Positions 35,096 through 43,770 of a stretch of DNA of 64,000 bases are shown piece after piece. The notes under the pieces were generated by a model. It did no database searches. It saw only the letters and a program-made list of their open reading frames with translations, and had not been told where the DNA came from. Origin of the DNA: Lachnospiraceae bacterium (GTDB lineage: Bacteria > Bacillota > Clostridia > Lachnospirales > Lachnospiraceae); contig CABJAM010000002.1 of the NCBI GenBank assembly GCA_902363555.1, positions 682,001 through 746,000 on the forward strand, in the 5' to 3' direction. The position numbers were made by a program, and so were the translations under genes. Numbering within the stretch: position 1 is the first letter of the stretch; each line of letters opens with the position of its first letter.

Positions 35096-35530
35096 TCATT
35101 CATCCTTTTTGGTTTTTCCGTAACCATAACCCCCCAGTGCTCCTGCGAGCAATCCAACTAGCGAATATAGTACTTTTTCCATCACTTCCGGATTGTCTTT
35201 TAATAACAAAATAACAACAATAATAAAAACAAGGATAAGTATCAGTACAATACCACTAAATATTTTACTTTCTCTTTTCTCTTTATAGTCCTCTTTCATT
35301 TGCACTCTTGAATCTTCCAAGAATTGAGAAATGTGTTGCTCAGTAATTTTTTTAGATATTGTATTTTCCGGCCTATATACCCCTCCCATTTGAACAGAAG
35401 ATATCATAAATTTTTCAACATGTTTTCTTACATCAGGAGGCATATCCTCTAATGCTTCGCTCAATTCCTCAGATAATGTTTCGCTTTCGTCACTCTTACG
35501 ATTCATTATTTCGGATTTTTCTTCTGGCAT
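35096..35530 (-). CDS. Hypothetical membrane protein, DUF2335-like build (144 aa)
   Basis: The N-terminal half is acidic and helical (EEKSEIMNRKSDESETLSEELSEALEDMPP). Then comes a coiled region rich in Lys/Glu/Gln, and two C-terminal membrane helices: GIVLILILVFIIVVILLL, and a Gly-rich VLYSLVGLLAGALGGYGYG. This layout resembles DUF2335 proteins, but I cannot confirm membership. The ATG follows the stop of the preceding small gene by one base, so they form a two-gene unit. Low GC compared with the flanking sugar genes suggests acquisition. Function unknown. Confidence 0.6.
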   Translation of the reverse strand: MPEEKSEIMNRKSDESETLSEELSEALEDMPPDVRKHVEKFMISSVQMGGVYRPENTISKKITEQHISQFLEDSRVQMKEDYKEKRESKIFSGIVLILILVFIIVVILLLKDNPEVMEKVLYSLVGLLAGALGGYGYGKTKKDE

Positions 35531-35531
35531 T

Positions 35532-35717
35532 TCACTTCTCCTGCATCACAGTTTTAGTTATCAATGAAATAAAATCATTAACCCCTTCATTTAAATTTTC
35601 CACACATCTTTTTGTAAGATTAGTTGAAATTTTATCCTTGATTTCCGATTGCGTTTTCCTTTGTGAACCATAAAAAACATTATCCGTCCTCTTCTTGTAT
35701 GCATACATGTTTATCAT
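35532..35717 (-). CDS. Small hypothetical protein (61 aa)
   Basis: The start is ATG 35717 after AAGGGGTG. The product begins MINMYAYKKRTDNVFYGSQ, has a polar middle and ends ...NDFISLITKTVMQEK. No motif was recognised. It is translated just before the membrane protein at 35530, and the same AT-rich base usage covers both. The pair could be a small stress, defence or phage-derived module; nothing more can be said from the sequence. Confidence 0.5.
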   Translation of the reverse strand: MINMYAYKKRTDNVFYGSQRKTQSEIKDKISTNLTKRCVENLNEGVNDFISLITKTVMQEK

Positions 35718-35865
35718 ATTAACACCCCTTTGATTAAACACTACTTTATAGGTTCTATATCTTTTTAATCAACTTTATATTATTATATTACATTCTTTTT
35801 TTCTTAGTGTCCAGTTTTATTAATTGAATTAATTGACATTCTACTTTAGTATATGTCAAATAATA

Positions 35866-37392
35866 TTAGTATTTCCGCATCTCCCGCAGTGTCGCCGGCG
35901 ATACTCCGTAGCACTGCTTGAATTTGCGGTAAAAGTAGCTGATGTCGGTATAGCCGACGGCCTGGGCGATGTCGTTGATCTTCATGCTGGTGTTGAGGAT
36001 CATATCCTTGGCGCGGCTGTTTTTCAAGTTGGTCACGTACTGGGCGAAGGAGCAGCCCACCTCCTTCTGGAAGATCTGGCCCAGGTAGGACGCGTTCATA
36101 TGGTATTTATAGGACAGGGTTTTCAGGTTCATATCCTCACCGAGGCTGCCCTGTACTTCGGAGATGATCTGACGGACGACCGGGGTAAACATGGAATCCC
36201 CCACATTTAGGCTGGCAATGATTTCTGCGGTTTCGTTGAGGAAGATCGCCTTGAGTGACTGGATATTTTCTGCACGGTAAATGGCGTCCACCAGTTCAGT
36301 GAGATTTTGCATATTTCTATCGTCGGTCAGCTTATATTCCTTTTTTATGTCGGTCAGGACCATGGCCATTTTCAGAGACATCTGGTAAATATCGTCCACC
36401 GACATGTTTTCACGGACATTATTGATAAATAAATCCTCTATGTAGTTATGGCAGCCCTCCTTATCCTTTTTCAGGATCAGGCGCCGCAGGCTTGCTTCGT
36501 CCATATCCACATCCTGGGATTTCCGCTTTTTTATTTTCCACGGGGCAATGCAGCAGCCAAATCCCTCCACCAACTGATATTTCTGGTTTTTACGGGCAGT
36601 TTCGTAAGACTGGCTCAACTGCTCGTAGCTGTCCATTCCGTCGCCAATGCTGATAAAGGTCATAACTCCAAGACGGCCCTCCAGCCGGTCCAATATGGTT
36701 TCAAAGCAGGTCTGAATCTCCGTCTCCGATTCCTCTCTGGCAAAATAAAGGAGCAGTAGTGTATCGGAGGTGAGAAATATAACACGCACCGGACCGCCCA
36801 TGGCCTGCATTTCCAAAAGCACATCGGATACCTGAACGGCTTTCAGACTGGCCAGGGATATTTTCATAATGGCCGGATAGACGCACACCCCCGGCTCGAT
36901 TTCCGGAAGCACTGACAAATACCCCCGCGCCTCCTCGGACGAAAGCTGTCCGCGGAGCAGCTGGAGCCAGCCGGTTTTATCATCCGGATTCACCGCCCGC
37001 TTTTTGTCCAGGAGCTTGAGCTTGTCCACGGCGCTTAAAAGCACCTCCTCAAGCTTATCCTCGTTGATGGGCTTTAAAATGTATTCCTCCACGTCCAGAC
37101 GGATGGCCTTGCGGGCATACTCAAATTCTTCATAGCCGGTAAGTATGATACAGCGCGCCCGCTCATCCCGCCTGCGGTATTCCTCCAGAAAAGAAAGCCC
37201 GTCCATGACCGGCATACTGATATCCGTCACGATAATGTCCACCGTCTGGCCATTGAGGCAATCCAGCGCCGCACGGCCGTTGGGCGCAGCATAGGCCACC
37301 TGAAGGCCCAGAGCTTCCCAATCGATAATACTTTTAAGTCCCTCCAGTATCAGATCCTCATCTTCAATCAACAGTACCTTTTTCCATTCCAT
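35866..37392 (-). CDS. Response regulator, YesN/AraC type (508 aa)
   Basis: This is a transcriptional regulator with a receiver domain (phospho-acceptor Asp in IIVTDISMPVMDG, about residue 55), a long middle domain and a C-terminal AraC double helix-turn-helix (LSYKYHMNASYLGQIFQKEVGCSFAQYV and ...YTDISYFYRKFKQCYGVSP). GGGGG lies ahead of ATG 37392. It overlaps the kinase gene by 29 bases. It probably activates the LplB-YtcP importer operon and the mannosidase genes on both sides. Confidence 0.92.
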   Translation of the reverse strand: MEWKKVLLIEDEDLILEGLKSIIDWEALGLQVAYAAPNGRAALDCLNGQTVDIIVTDISMPVMDGLSFLEEYRRRDERARCIILTGYEEFEYARKAIRLDVEEYILKPINEDKLEEVLLSAVDKLKLLDKKRAVNPDDKTGWLQLLRGQLSSEEARGYLSVLPEIEPGVCVYPAIMKISLASLKAVQVSDVLLEMQAMGGPVRVIFLTSDTLLLLYFAREESETEIQTCFETILDRLEGRLGVMTFISIGDGMDSYEQLSQSYETARKNQKYQLVEGFGCCIAPWKIKKRKSQDVDMDEASLRRLILKKDKEGCHNYIEDLFINNVRENMSVDDIYQMSLKMAMVLTDIKKEYKLTDDRNMQNLTELVDAIYRAENIQSLKAIFLNETAEIIASLNVGDSMFTPVVRQIISEVQGSLGEDMNLKTLSYKYHMNASYLGQIFQKEVGCSFAQYVTNLKNSRAKDMILNTSMKINDIAQAVGYTDISYFYRKFKQCYGVSPATLREMRKY

Positions 37393-39148
37393 TTGTATCC
37401 CCCATTTCCGCAGTCAAAGTCACATGGAGCCCGCCGTCCTCCCCGTGGGCCAGCGTCACGCCGCAGTCATTTCCATAGACCGCCCGAAGCCGCCGGTTCA
37501 CGTTGAGAAGGCCGATGGATTTCCTTGAATTATCCGTATTTTCCCGCAAACGGCGATTCATCTGCTCCAGATCCTCATCGGTCATGCCAATACCATTATC
37601 CACCACATGTATTTTTAAAACCGGCCGCTCTGCCTCCACATAGATATGTACCCAATTGCCCTCCAGCTCGCTCCGTATCCCGTGGGCGAAGTAATTTTCC
37701 AGGATGGGCTGCACAATAAATTTAATGACCGGAAGGTTCATACATTCCTCCGGACAATCGATCTGAAATGAAAATTTCCCTGTATAACGATACTCAAACA
37801 GCTCCATATATTTTTTACAATAATGGAGCTCCTGTACAAGTGTTATGACATTATCATCCTTGAGCTGGCTGCGGAAGATCACCGACATGCTGTACAGCAT
37901 TTTGGCCACATCCCGGTCCTTATTTATGATGGCCTTCATGCGGATGGCTTCCAGTGTATTATAAAGAAAATGGGGATTGATCTGGTTCTGGAGCACTTCC
38001 ATCTCCGCATTTTTCTGTTCGATCTCCGCCAGATAGCTTTTCTGGATATAGCGGTCCAACTGCCCGCACATCTCGTTGAAATTTGCCCCGATCAGATCCA
38101 GCTCATCGCCCTTTTCGTTAACCTGCAGGCGCACATCCAGATTTCCCACGGTGACCTTGTGCATACCGTCTAAAATATAGTCCAGGCGCAGTGCCAGCCG
38201 GCGCAGATACAAATTGACAAGCACGACCCCCAGAGAAAAGACGATGACCGCAGCGCCCAAAATCATTAAAAACAGTGTCCATGGCAGGCGGGTAGCCAGT
38301 GCCTTGTCATAAAACACGTAGACCGTGTAGTCGCCCACACTTTCCCTGGCCGTGTAAGATGAGGTCAACTCCTCCAGCCGCCCGTTATCATCCGCCGCCA
38401 TAAGCTCCTGAGGCGTATATTTCCCGGCAGAATCGGCCACAAGGCTGCCCCTGCTGCCAAGCACAACGATTTCCGGCCAGTCCTGCCCCTCCATAAAAGT
38501 TTCAAACCGGTCGGACGCATACGTGACCAGCATACAGCCAACACTCTGGAGCATTTCCCCATCCTGAGCCCCCGGATCGCGTATTTCCTTGAGAAACGAA
38601 AACTCATTATCATTGGCCAGATTCCCGTTTTTTATCTGCTCAATATAAGACTCCCGCTGAACATTTTTATAGCTCTTATTGCCCGGATAGCAGGCGGTCA
38701 GTTCCCCGCGCTCATAAGAGAGGTAGTCGATATGTACAATGTCCTCATTGGCCTTCAAAATGTTTTCTGTAAACGTATCAAAGCCATTATAAGTGAGGGA
38801 ATCCATCTTTGCATAACGCTCCAGTCGATTGGACAGGTACGTCTCCGTATCATTTCGGAAATAGTACAATAAATCCTCCAGCACCGTCTGCGTTCGGAAA
38901 AGCTCGTTCTGAATGTGGTCGGCGGTCTGGGCGCACTGCTCCAGGTAGGCCGTGGCCTCCCCCTTCAGACGGTACATCTTTTCCAGATTCGCCTCTTTGA
39001 CCCTGAACTTGCTCACAATACAGAAAAATACTGCCAATATCACCACAACACCCAGGATGATCGCGGTATATATGCCAAAAAGCTTGCGGTAAAGCTGTTT
39101 TGGCCCCTGCTTGCCATAAAGCTGTGTCCGGCCGATTTTTCCTAACAT
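37364..39148 (-). CDS. Sensor histidine kinase, YesM type (594 aa)
   Basis: Two membrane helices (about 24-46 and about 288-310) flank a large extracellular sensor domain. A HAMP region follows, then the His_kinase motif NPHFLYNTLEAIRMKAI and an ATPase domain with DNGIGMTDEDL and GLLNVNRRLRAVYG. It senses an extracellular signal, probably a mannoside or its receptor complex, and phosphorylates the overlapping response regulator. It follows a membrane protein gene by 25 bases, which may be an accessory. Confidence 0.92.
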   Translation of the reverse strand: MLGKIGRTQLYGKQGPKQLYRKLFGIYTAIILGVVVILAVFFCIVSKFRVKEANLEKMYRLKGEATAYLEQCAQTADHIQNELFRTQTVLEDLLYYFRNDTETYLSNRLERYAKMDSLTYNGFDTFTENILKANEDIVHIDYLSYERGELTACYPGNKSYKNVQRESYIEQIKNGNLANDNEFSFLKEIRDPGAQDGEMLQSVGCMLVTYASDRFETFMEGQDWPEIVVLGSRGSLVADSAGKYTPQELMAADDNGRLEELTSSYTARESVGDYTVYVFYDKALATRLPWTLFLMILGAAVIVFSLGVVLVNLYLRRLALRLDYILDGMHKVTVGNLDVRLQVNEKGDELDLIGANFNEMCGQLDRYIQKSYLAEIEQKNAEMEVLQNQINPHFLYNTLEAIRMKAIINKDRDVAKMLYSMSVIFRSQLKDDNVITLVQELHYCKKYMELFEYRYTGKFSFQIDCPEECMNLPVIKFIVQPILENYFAHGIRSELEGNWVHIYVEAERPVLKIHVVDNGIGMTDEDLEQMNRRLRENTDNSRKSIGLLNVNRRLRAVYGNDCGVTLAHGEDGGLHVTLTAEMGDTNGMEKGTVD

Positions 39149-39173
39149 GGCTCACGCTCCCCACTTATGTTTC

Positions 39174-40142
39174 TTAGTCGCATTGCCGGGCCGCCTGGCC
39201 CTCAAGCTTATGAAGCACCCGCCTTTCCACAACGACTGCCGCTATACAAAGGACCACTCCCACGAAAAGGATCACGCCTGCGGCGATCATATTTTGGCGG
39301 AAGACAGACAAAGTTTCAAAGGCAGCCGCATCGGTAAGCTTTGCCAATGCACGGTTCGCTGCCGAAAACTCCTGGATATAATGACTGATATTAAAGATAT
39401 TTTTAGCAGGCATCAGTGATGAGGGCAGGTCCATCTTTAAAAGTATACACCCAAAAGCCACGGTTTCCACAGCGACGATGCCAATGTTCATCATCACCAG
39501 CCTGCCTTTCCTATCCTTTTTAGAAAGGCGCCAGGAATGGATGCAAAGCACAATCGATACGAGCATAAACACCGCTAACACAGCCACCAGTGGTATCATT
39601 TTCATAAATGTCTGCAAATCCCGGAGACAATAGATGCGATTTGTTTCCGGGATGGACAACTCATGTCTGACCTGTGTTTCAATAAAATAAATTTTTCCCC
39701 GGGAGCTTATAAGCTGTACCTGCCCCGTTTCCTCATCGACCACCATAAAGTGATCCTGCTCAATGGTTTTCTGGGTGACCAGTTCGATCATTATCCCATC
39801 CTCAAGCGGTCCGGATGCAAACTCTACGTACTGATTTTTAGCATTTGGTGATGAAATAAACACCTGATCGTCCTCAATGTAAAACCCACCCTCCGATTTT
39901 TTCGCCTGAAGGCCATATTCCCAGCCTGTACCACTTACGATATCATAAATGCATTGCCCCTCGGCGTCCTCATACAAAACTGTCACCGGCAGTTTGCTAT
40001 CCATACCAAATCCAGGTGGATCGGTGGATTTGACGGACACCACTTTTAAAGTCATCAGCGCTTCAATCTTCACCGAAAGCATTGTACAATGGACCAGACC
40101 ACACAATACCAATACTAATATACATAAGCGTTTCCTTTTCAT
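39174..40142 (-). CDS. Unknown membrane protein linked to the two-component system (322 aa)
   Basis: The start is ATG 40142 after GAGGGG. An N-terminal helix (LCILVLVLCGLVHCTML) is followed by an extracellular domain of about 160 residues. Then come three helices: MIPLVAVLAVFMLVSIVLCI, IGIVAVETVAFGCILL and a C-terminal AAGVILFVGVVLCIAAVVV. No family was recognised. It sits between GH38 and the kinase gene, cotranscribed with the kinase. The extracellular domain plus location suggest a signalling accessory, perhaps passing binding-protein occupancy to the kinase. That is inference. Confidence 0.65.
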   Translation of the reverse strand: MKRKRLCILVLVLCGLVHCTMLSVKIEALMTLKVVSVKSTDPPGFGMDSKLPVTVLYEDAEGQCIYDIVSGTGWEYGLQAKKSEGGFYIEDDQVFISSPNAKNQYVEFASGPLEDGIMIELVTQKTIEQDHFMVVDEETGQVQLISSRGKIYFIETQVRHELSIPETNRIYCLRDLQTFMKMIPLVAVLAVFMLVSIVLCIHSWRLSKKDRKGRLVMMNIGIVAVETVAFGCILLKMDLPSSLMPAKNIFNISHYIQEFSAANRALAKLTDAAAFETLSVFRQNMIAAGVILFVGVVLCIAAVVVERRVLHKLEGQAARQCD

Positions 40143-40301
40143 ACTCATTTCCCCTCTGCAAACACAATCCCCTTGACCAGTTCCCTTTTGAAAACGCAAA
40201 TAAGATCAGCAACGGCAATGCCGCCAAACTTTTGCTCTAAGTTTAGTATAACATTGGTTTTGTCTGATATCAATGGATTTCCGGCGCACTAGCTTAAAAG
40301 G

Positions 40302-40347
40302 AACGCATGATTACTCCGGTTGATACCAATCCGGGGAATCATGCGTT
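40302..40347 (-). terminator. Terminator-like hairpin after GH38
   Basis: AACGCATGATT and AATCATGCGTT pair with CCGG/CCGG inside. On the minus strand it is followed by CCTTTTAAG, a modest U-run. It lies between the GH38 stop and the membrane protein gene. Confidence 0.65.
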
Positions 40348-40355
40348 TTATAAAT

Positions 40356-40383
40356 CAATTTCCCAGGAGAAATTGGTGACAAA
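40356..40383. repeat. Element C copy 2 (single hairpin)
   Basis: CAATTTCCC and GAAATTG pair, followed by GTGACAAAT, ending at the GH38 stop codon. It matches the second hairpin of the copy at 22731-22780. Confidence 0.55.
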
Positions 40384-43300
40384 TTATACAGTAAACAGGA
40401 TCGTCTTGATCTCGTATGGGTGCAATGTAAGGGAAATAGCTCCGCTCTGTTCCTCTGTCAGCGGCCGTTCTCTCAAATCACTCTCCGCCCATGTTTTGTA
40501 CGCAAATCCGGTAGATACGCCAACCTTTTGGCGGCTGCCGGAAAATTCATGGAAACGCAGAACGATGTGCCTGCCGTCCTCGGATTTTTTCACCGCATCC
40601 AGCTCCACCAGAGCGTTATCAAAGCTTACAAAGCTGTCAATGCCTGTATTTACACCGCCCCTGACGCACATTAAGGGCTCGTTGAGGGCAGCGGCCTCCG
40701 GCACCGTATTCCCGGTGACAAAATCGCCCTCATGGGGCAGCAGGGCATATGTAAATACGTGCTCGCCCTGGTCCTGTAAATGGTCCGGATGGGTGGCGGC
40801 CTTTAAAAGACTGATTCGGATCACATTGTCCTTAATATCGTGGCCGTATTTGCAGTCATTGAGCAGACTGACACCATAGCCCCGCTCGGACAGATCGGCG
40901 AACCGATGGGCCACGGATTCAAAACGGGCCTGATCCCAGCTCGTATTCCAGTGATTCGGACGGCGCACATTGCCGTACTGCACATCGTAGGTACCGTAGG
41001 TGCTGCGGATATCCACAGGAAAAGCGGCCTTGAGAAGCTGATGCTTTTCGTGGTAATCGACATGTGTCTCAAAATCGATACGGCGGTCATGGGCGTACAA
41101 TACCATGTCCTGAGCAACGGTCGAATGCATATATTTCCATTCCATATGCACAACCATACGGAGATTGTCACATTCAGTCACATCAAAAGTGGTCAGCTCC
41201 GTGATCTCCCTCATCTTTTCCTGATAGAAAATATCGATATCCCAGGCATCATTATCCAAAGGCTTGTCCTCAAACATCTGGAGAACATTGGCGCACTGAC
41301 CTTCCGGAAGGACTTCCCGGTCATAGGTTTTGTCGTACAGCCGCGTGATCTGGCCGGCCTTATTGAGGACGATCTCATAAAATGGAGTCTCGATGGCATG
41401 GCCGCCCACGAGTGCGCCGGTGCATGTCTGATGCTTAAATGCTGCCGCAGACTCGATTTCCGACGCCACCATCTCTGATTCCGCCCCAGAAATAACCACC
41501 AAAGGCTCAAAATACAGCCGCTTCATACCCATAGGAGGTACGTTCCTCACATACACGAGCGTTTTTCCGTCACTTTTTTGTGTGTCTAAAACAAGGCCAT
41601 CTTCATCCCGGAAAGTTCCGCACCGCGTTTCATCCACAGATACAAGCCCATCCTGAGCCCACCCGGTAGCGTTGATTACCGTATACGTATCGGGAACCGC
41701 CCCCGCGGCCGCCTGGATGAAATCCGATTCCACTTCCCTGGCGATCTGCTCAATAAATTCGTAGTCTTTTTTACTGTCCTCGTACACCTCATTTATGGAC
41801 GAGCCGGGAATAATATCGTGGAACTGATCCGTTAAAATATGTTTCCAGCCCGTGGTCAGCTTTTCCTGCTGCGCGCCGCTTAAATCACCGTCCAGCAGCC
41901 CCTTCATCACGGTCAGCCATTCGGCCCGCTTGTAGAGCAGCTCCATTTTGCGGTTCATCCGCTTATTGTGGCCGTGGCTTGTGTAGGTGCCGCGGTGGTA
42001 TTCCAGATAAAGCTCCCCATCCCACACCGGCACGTGGCGCTTTGTGTGATCCACCGTTTCATGGAGCTTGCGGAAATATTCACCCGCTGTGGATGTTTTC
42101 ACGTTGGGCAGCCCCGGAAGCTTATCCAGACACCGGCGCTGTTCAAGCATCTCCCGGTTCACACCGCCGCCGCCATCACCAAAGCCGTAGGCAATGAGCA
42201 GATCCTTGTTCATCTCCTTCTCGCTGTAAGCGTTCCACGAACCGTTCACAGTCTTTGGCGTTAATTTACCATTGTATGTATAAAACCATGAGCCCTCCTC
42301 ACTGTCCGGTTCTACGGTCGTGATAAAGTGCGTCAATACCTGGCTGCCGTCAATACCCTTCCAGTAGAAGGTATCATGGGGCATGCGATTGTACTGGTTC
42401 CAACTGATCTTCGTCGTCATAAAGGTTTCAATCCCGGCCTTTTTAAGGATCTGGGGCAATGCCCAGGAGTAGCCGAAAACATCCGGCAGCCAGAGATATT
42501 CCACATCCCGGCCAAATTCGTCCTTAATGAATTTACTGCCCAGCAATATCTGGCGTGTGAGAGATTCCCCGCTGGTGAGGTTACAATCCGCCTCCACCCA
42601 CATACCGCCGTCAGCCTCCCATTGGCCGGAACGGACCTTGTCCTTGATCTTATCGTAGATTTCCGGGAAATCCTCCTTAATATACTCATAGAGCTGAGGC
42701 TGTGTCTGAAGGAAAATATATTCCGGATATTGGTCCATCAGCCGAAGCACAGTGGAAAATGACCGCGAAATTTTTTCCCGGGTATGCTTTAGACGCCAGA
42801 GCCAGGCCACATCGATATGGGTATGACCGATACAGCTTATATTGACCTGGGAATGCTTTTCAATGGCCGAAAGCTTCTGCTCCAAAACGCCATCCGCTTC
42901 ATAGACAGAGCGGTAAAAATCCTCATTGCCCGGCTCGGACCAGTCGATGCACAGGCAGGCATCGTCCAACGCCTGCTGGAGCTCGTAACGCACCGGGTTA
43001 TTTTTATCCAGCACATTTAATGTCTCTACAATCATTTTTCCCATATAATAAAAGCCGTCCACAGTCTCGTCCAGCCAGGCCAGCGCCGCCTGTTTGATCC
43101 GATGCTCCTGAGGTGTGGGCACACCGCCGCCCTCCAGGCCGGTCCACAGACGGAAGGTCAGATTCACTTCGCTGCCATAGTAGGATTCGTCAAAAAAGAC
43201 CTCCTTGTGATTGGCGTCCACACCCTGGTAAGGCTGACCATTGACATAAAGCATGGATTCAAAACCGGAGTTGTTGCCGGCGCCGGTATTGCCATAATCA

Positions 43301-43560
43301 AACAGGCCCACCGCCTTTTTGCCACGCCACTCTGCGGGGATAACGATATTTTTGTGCAGCCACAAATATTTGTCGCGGCCATGCCATGTATCGCCCAAAT
43401 TCATTGTCTGCCAGCCTTCAAATTTTTCCGGCAATACGGGGGCGACAACACCCTGTTCATCCTCCGCAGCATCAAATCCATTCATTGAGATAACATCCCG
43501 GTATCTGTATGATTCCAGTTCACTGATTCTTCTCTCCAGCTTTCTTTCTGTTAAAAACAT
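40384..43560 (-). CDS. Alpha-mannosidase, GH38 (1058 aa)
   Basis: It removes alpha-linked mannose (usually alpha-1,2/1,3/1,6) from N-glycan or mannan oligosaccharides. The zinc site HTHIDVAWLW (about 250) and the segment VEADCNLTSGESLTRQIL, with the nucleophile-region Asp, are present, as are LPDVFGYSWALPQIL, YHRGTYTSHG and DQFHDIIPGSS. The C-terminal beta domains complete a normal bacterial GH38. No signal peptide, so it is cytoplasmic. GGAGG lies 13 bases ahead of the ATG. It is grouped with the GH125 gene before it. Confidence 0.93.
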   Translation of the reverse strand: MFLTERKLERRISELESYRYRDVISMNGFDAAEDEQGVVAPVLPEKFEGWQTMNLGDTWHGRDKYLWLHKNIVIPAEWRGKKAVGLFDYGNTGAGNNSGFESMLYVNGQPYQGVDANHKEVFFDESYYGSEVNLTFRLWTGLEGGGVPTPQEHRIKQAALAWLDETVDGFYYMGKMIVETLNVLDKNNPVRYELQQALDDACLCIDWSEPGNEDFYRSVYEADGVLEQKLSAIEKHSQVNISCIGHTHIDVAWLWRLKHTREKISRSFSTVLRLMDQYPEYIFLQTQPQLYEYIKEDFPEIYDKIKDKVRSGQWEADGGMWVEADCNLTSGESLTRQILLGSKFIKDEFGRDVEYLWLPDVFGYSWALPQILKKAGIETFMTTKISWNQYNRMPHDTFYWKGIDGSQVLTHFITTVEPDSEEGSWFYTYNGKLTPKTVNGSWNAYSEKEMNKDLLIAYGFGDGGGGVNREMLEQRRCLDKLPGLPNVKTSTAGEYFRKLHETVDHTKRHVPVWDGELYLEYHRGTYTSHGHNKRMNRKMELLYKRAEWLTVMKGLLDGDLSGAQQEKLTTGWKHILTDQFHDIIPGSSINEVYEDSKKDYEFIEQIAREVESDFIQAAAGAVPDTYTVINATGWAQDGLVSVDETRCGTFRDEDGLVLDTQKSDGKTLVYVRNVPPMGMKRLYFEPLVVISGAESEMVASEIESAAAFKHQTCTGALVGGHAIETPFYEIVLNKAGQITRLYDKTYDREVLPEGQCANVLQMFEDKPLDNDAWDIDIFYQEKMREITELTTFDVTECDNLRMVVHMEWKYMHSTVAQDMVLYAHDRRIDFETHVDYHEKHQLLKAAFPVDIRSTYGTYDVQYGNVRRPNHWNTSWDQARFESVAHRFADLSERGYGVSLLNDCKYGHDIKDNVIRISLLKAATHPDHLQDQGEHVFTYALLPHEGDFVTGNTVPEAAALNEPLMCVRGGVNTGIDSFVSFDNALVELDAVKKSEDGRHIVLRFHEFSGSRQKVGVSTGFAYKTWAESDLRERPLTEEQSGAISLTLHPYEIKTILFTV

Positions 43561-43730
43561 AGGCTTCTTAGTTCCTCCTTATTCCGTCGGCGCCGCATAT
43601 GCGCTGCCGTTGCTTTTATATGATTATTTTAATCAATTTCACGGGCGGCTACAATTCTATAAATTCTATTTTTACTGTACTAATTCTCAAACAGTTCTGA
43701 CAAGTCTACGCATCCCCTTGATGTCTGCTA

Positions 43731-43763
43731 ATACAGCATTGCTGTGAAGTCAATACAATGCTG
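43731..43763. repeat. Element B-related short palindrome (diverged)
   Basis: AATACAGCATTG and CAATGCTGCACT face each other across about ten bases, just after the GH125 stop codon. The ends match the tips of the full element B at 23236-23396 with a few changes. Confidence 0.5.
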
Positions 43764-43770
43764 CACTGGT

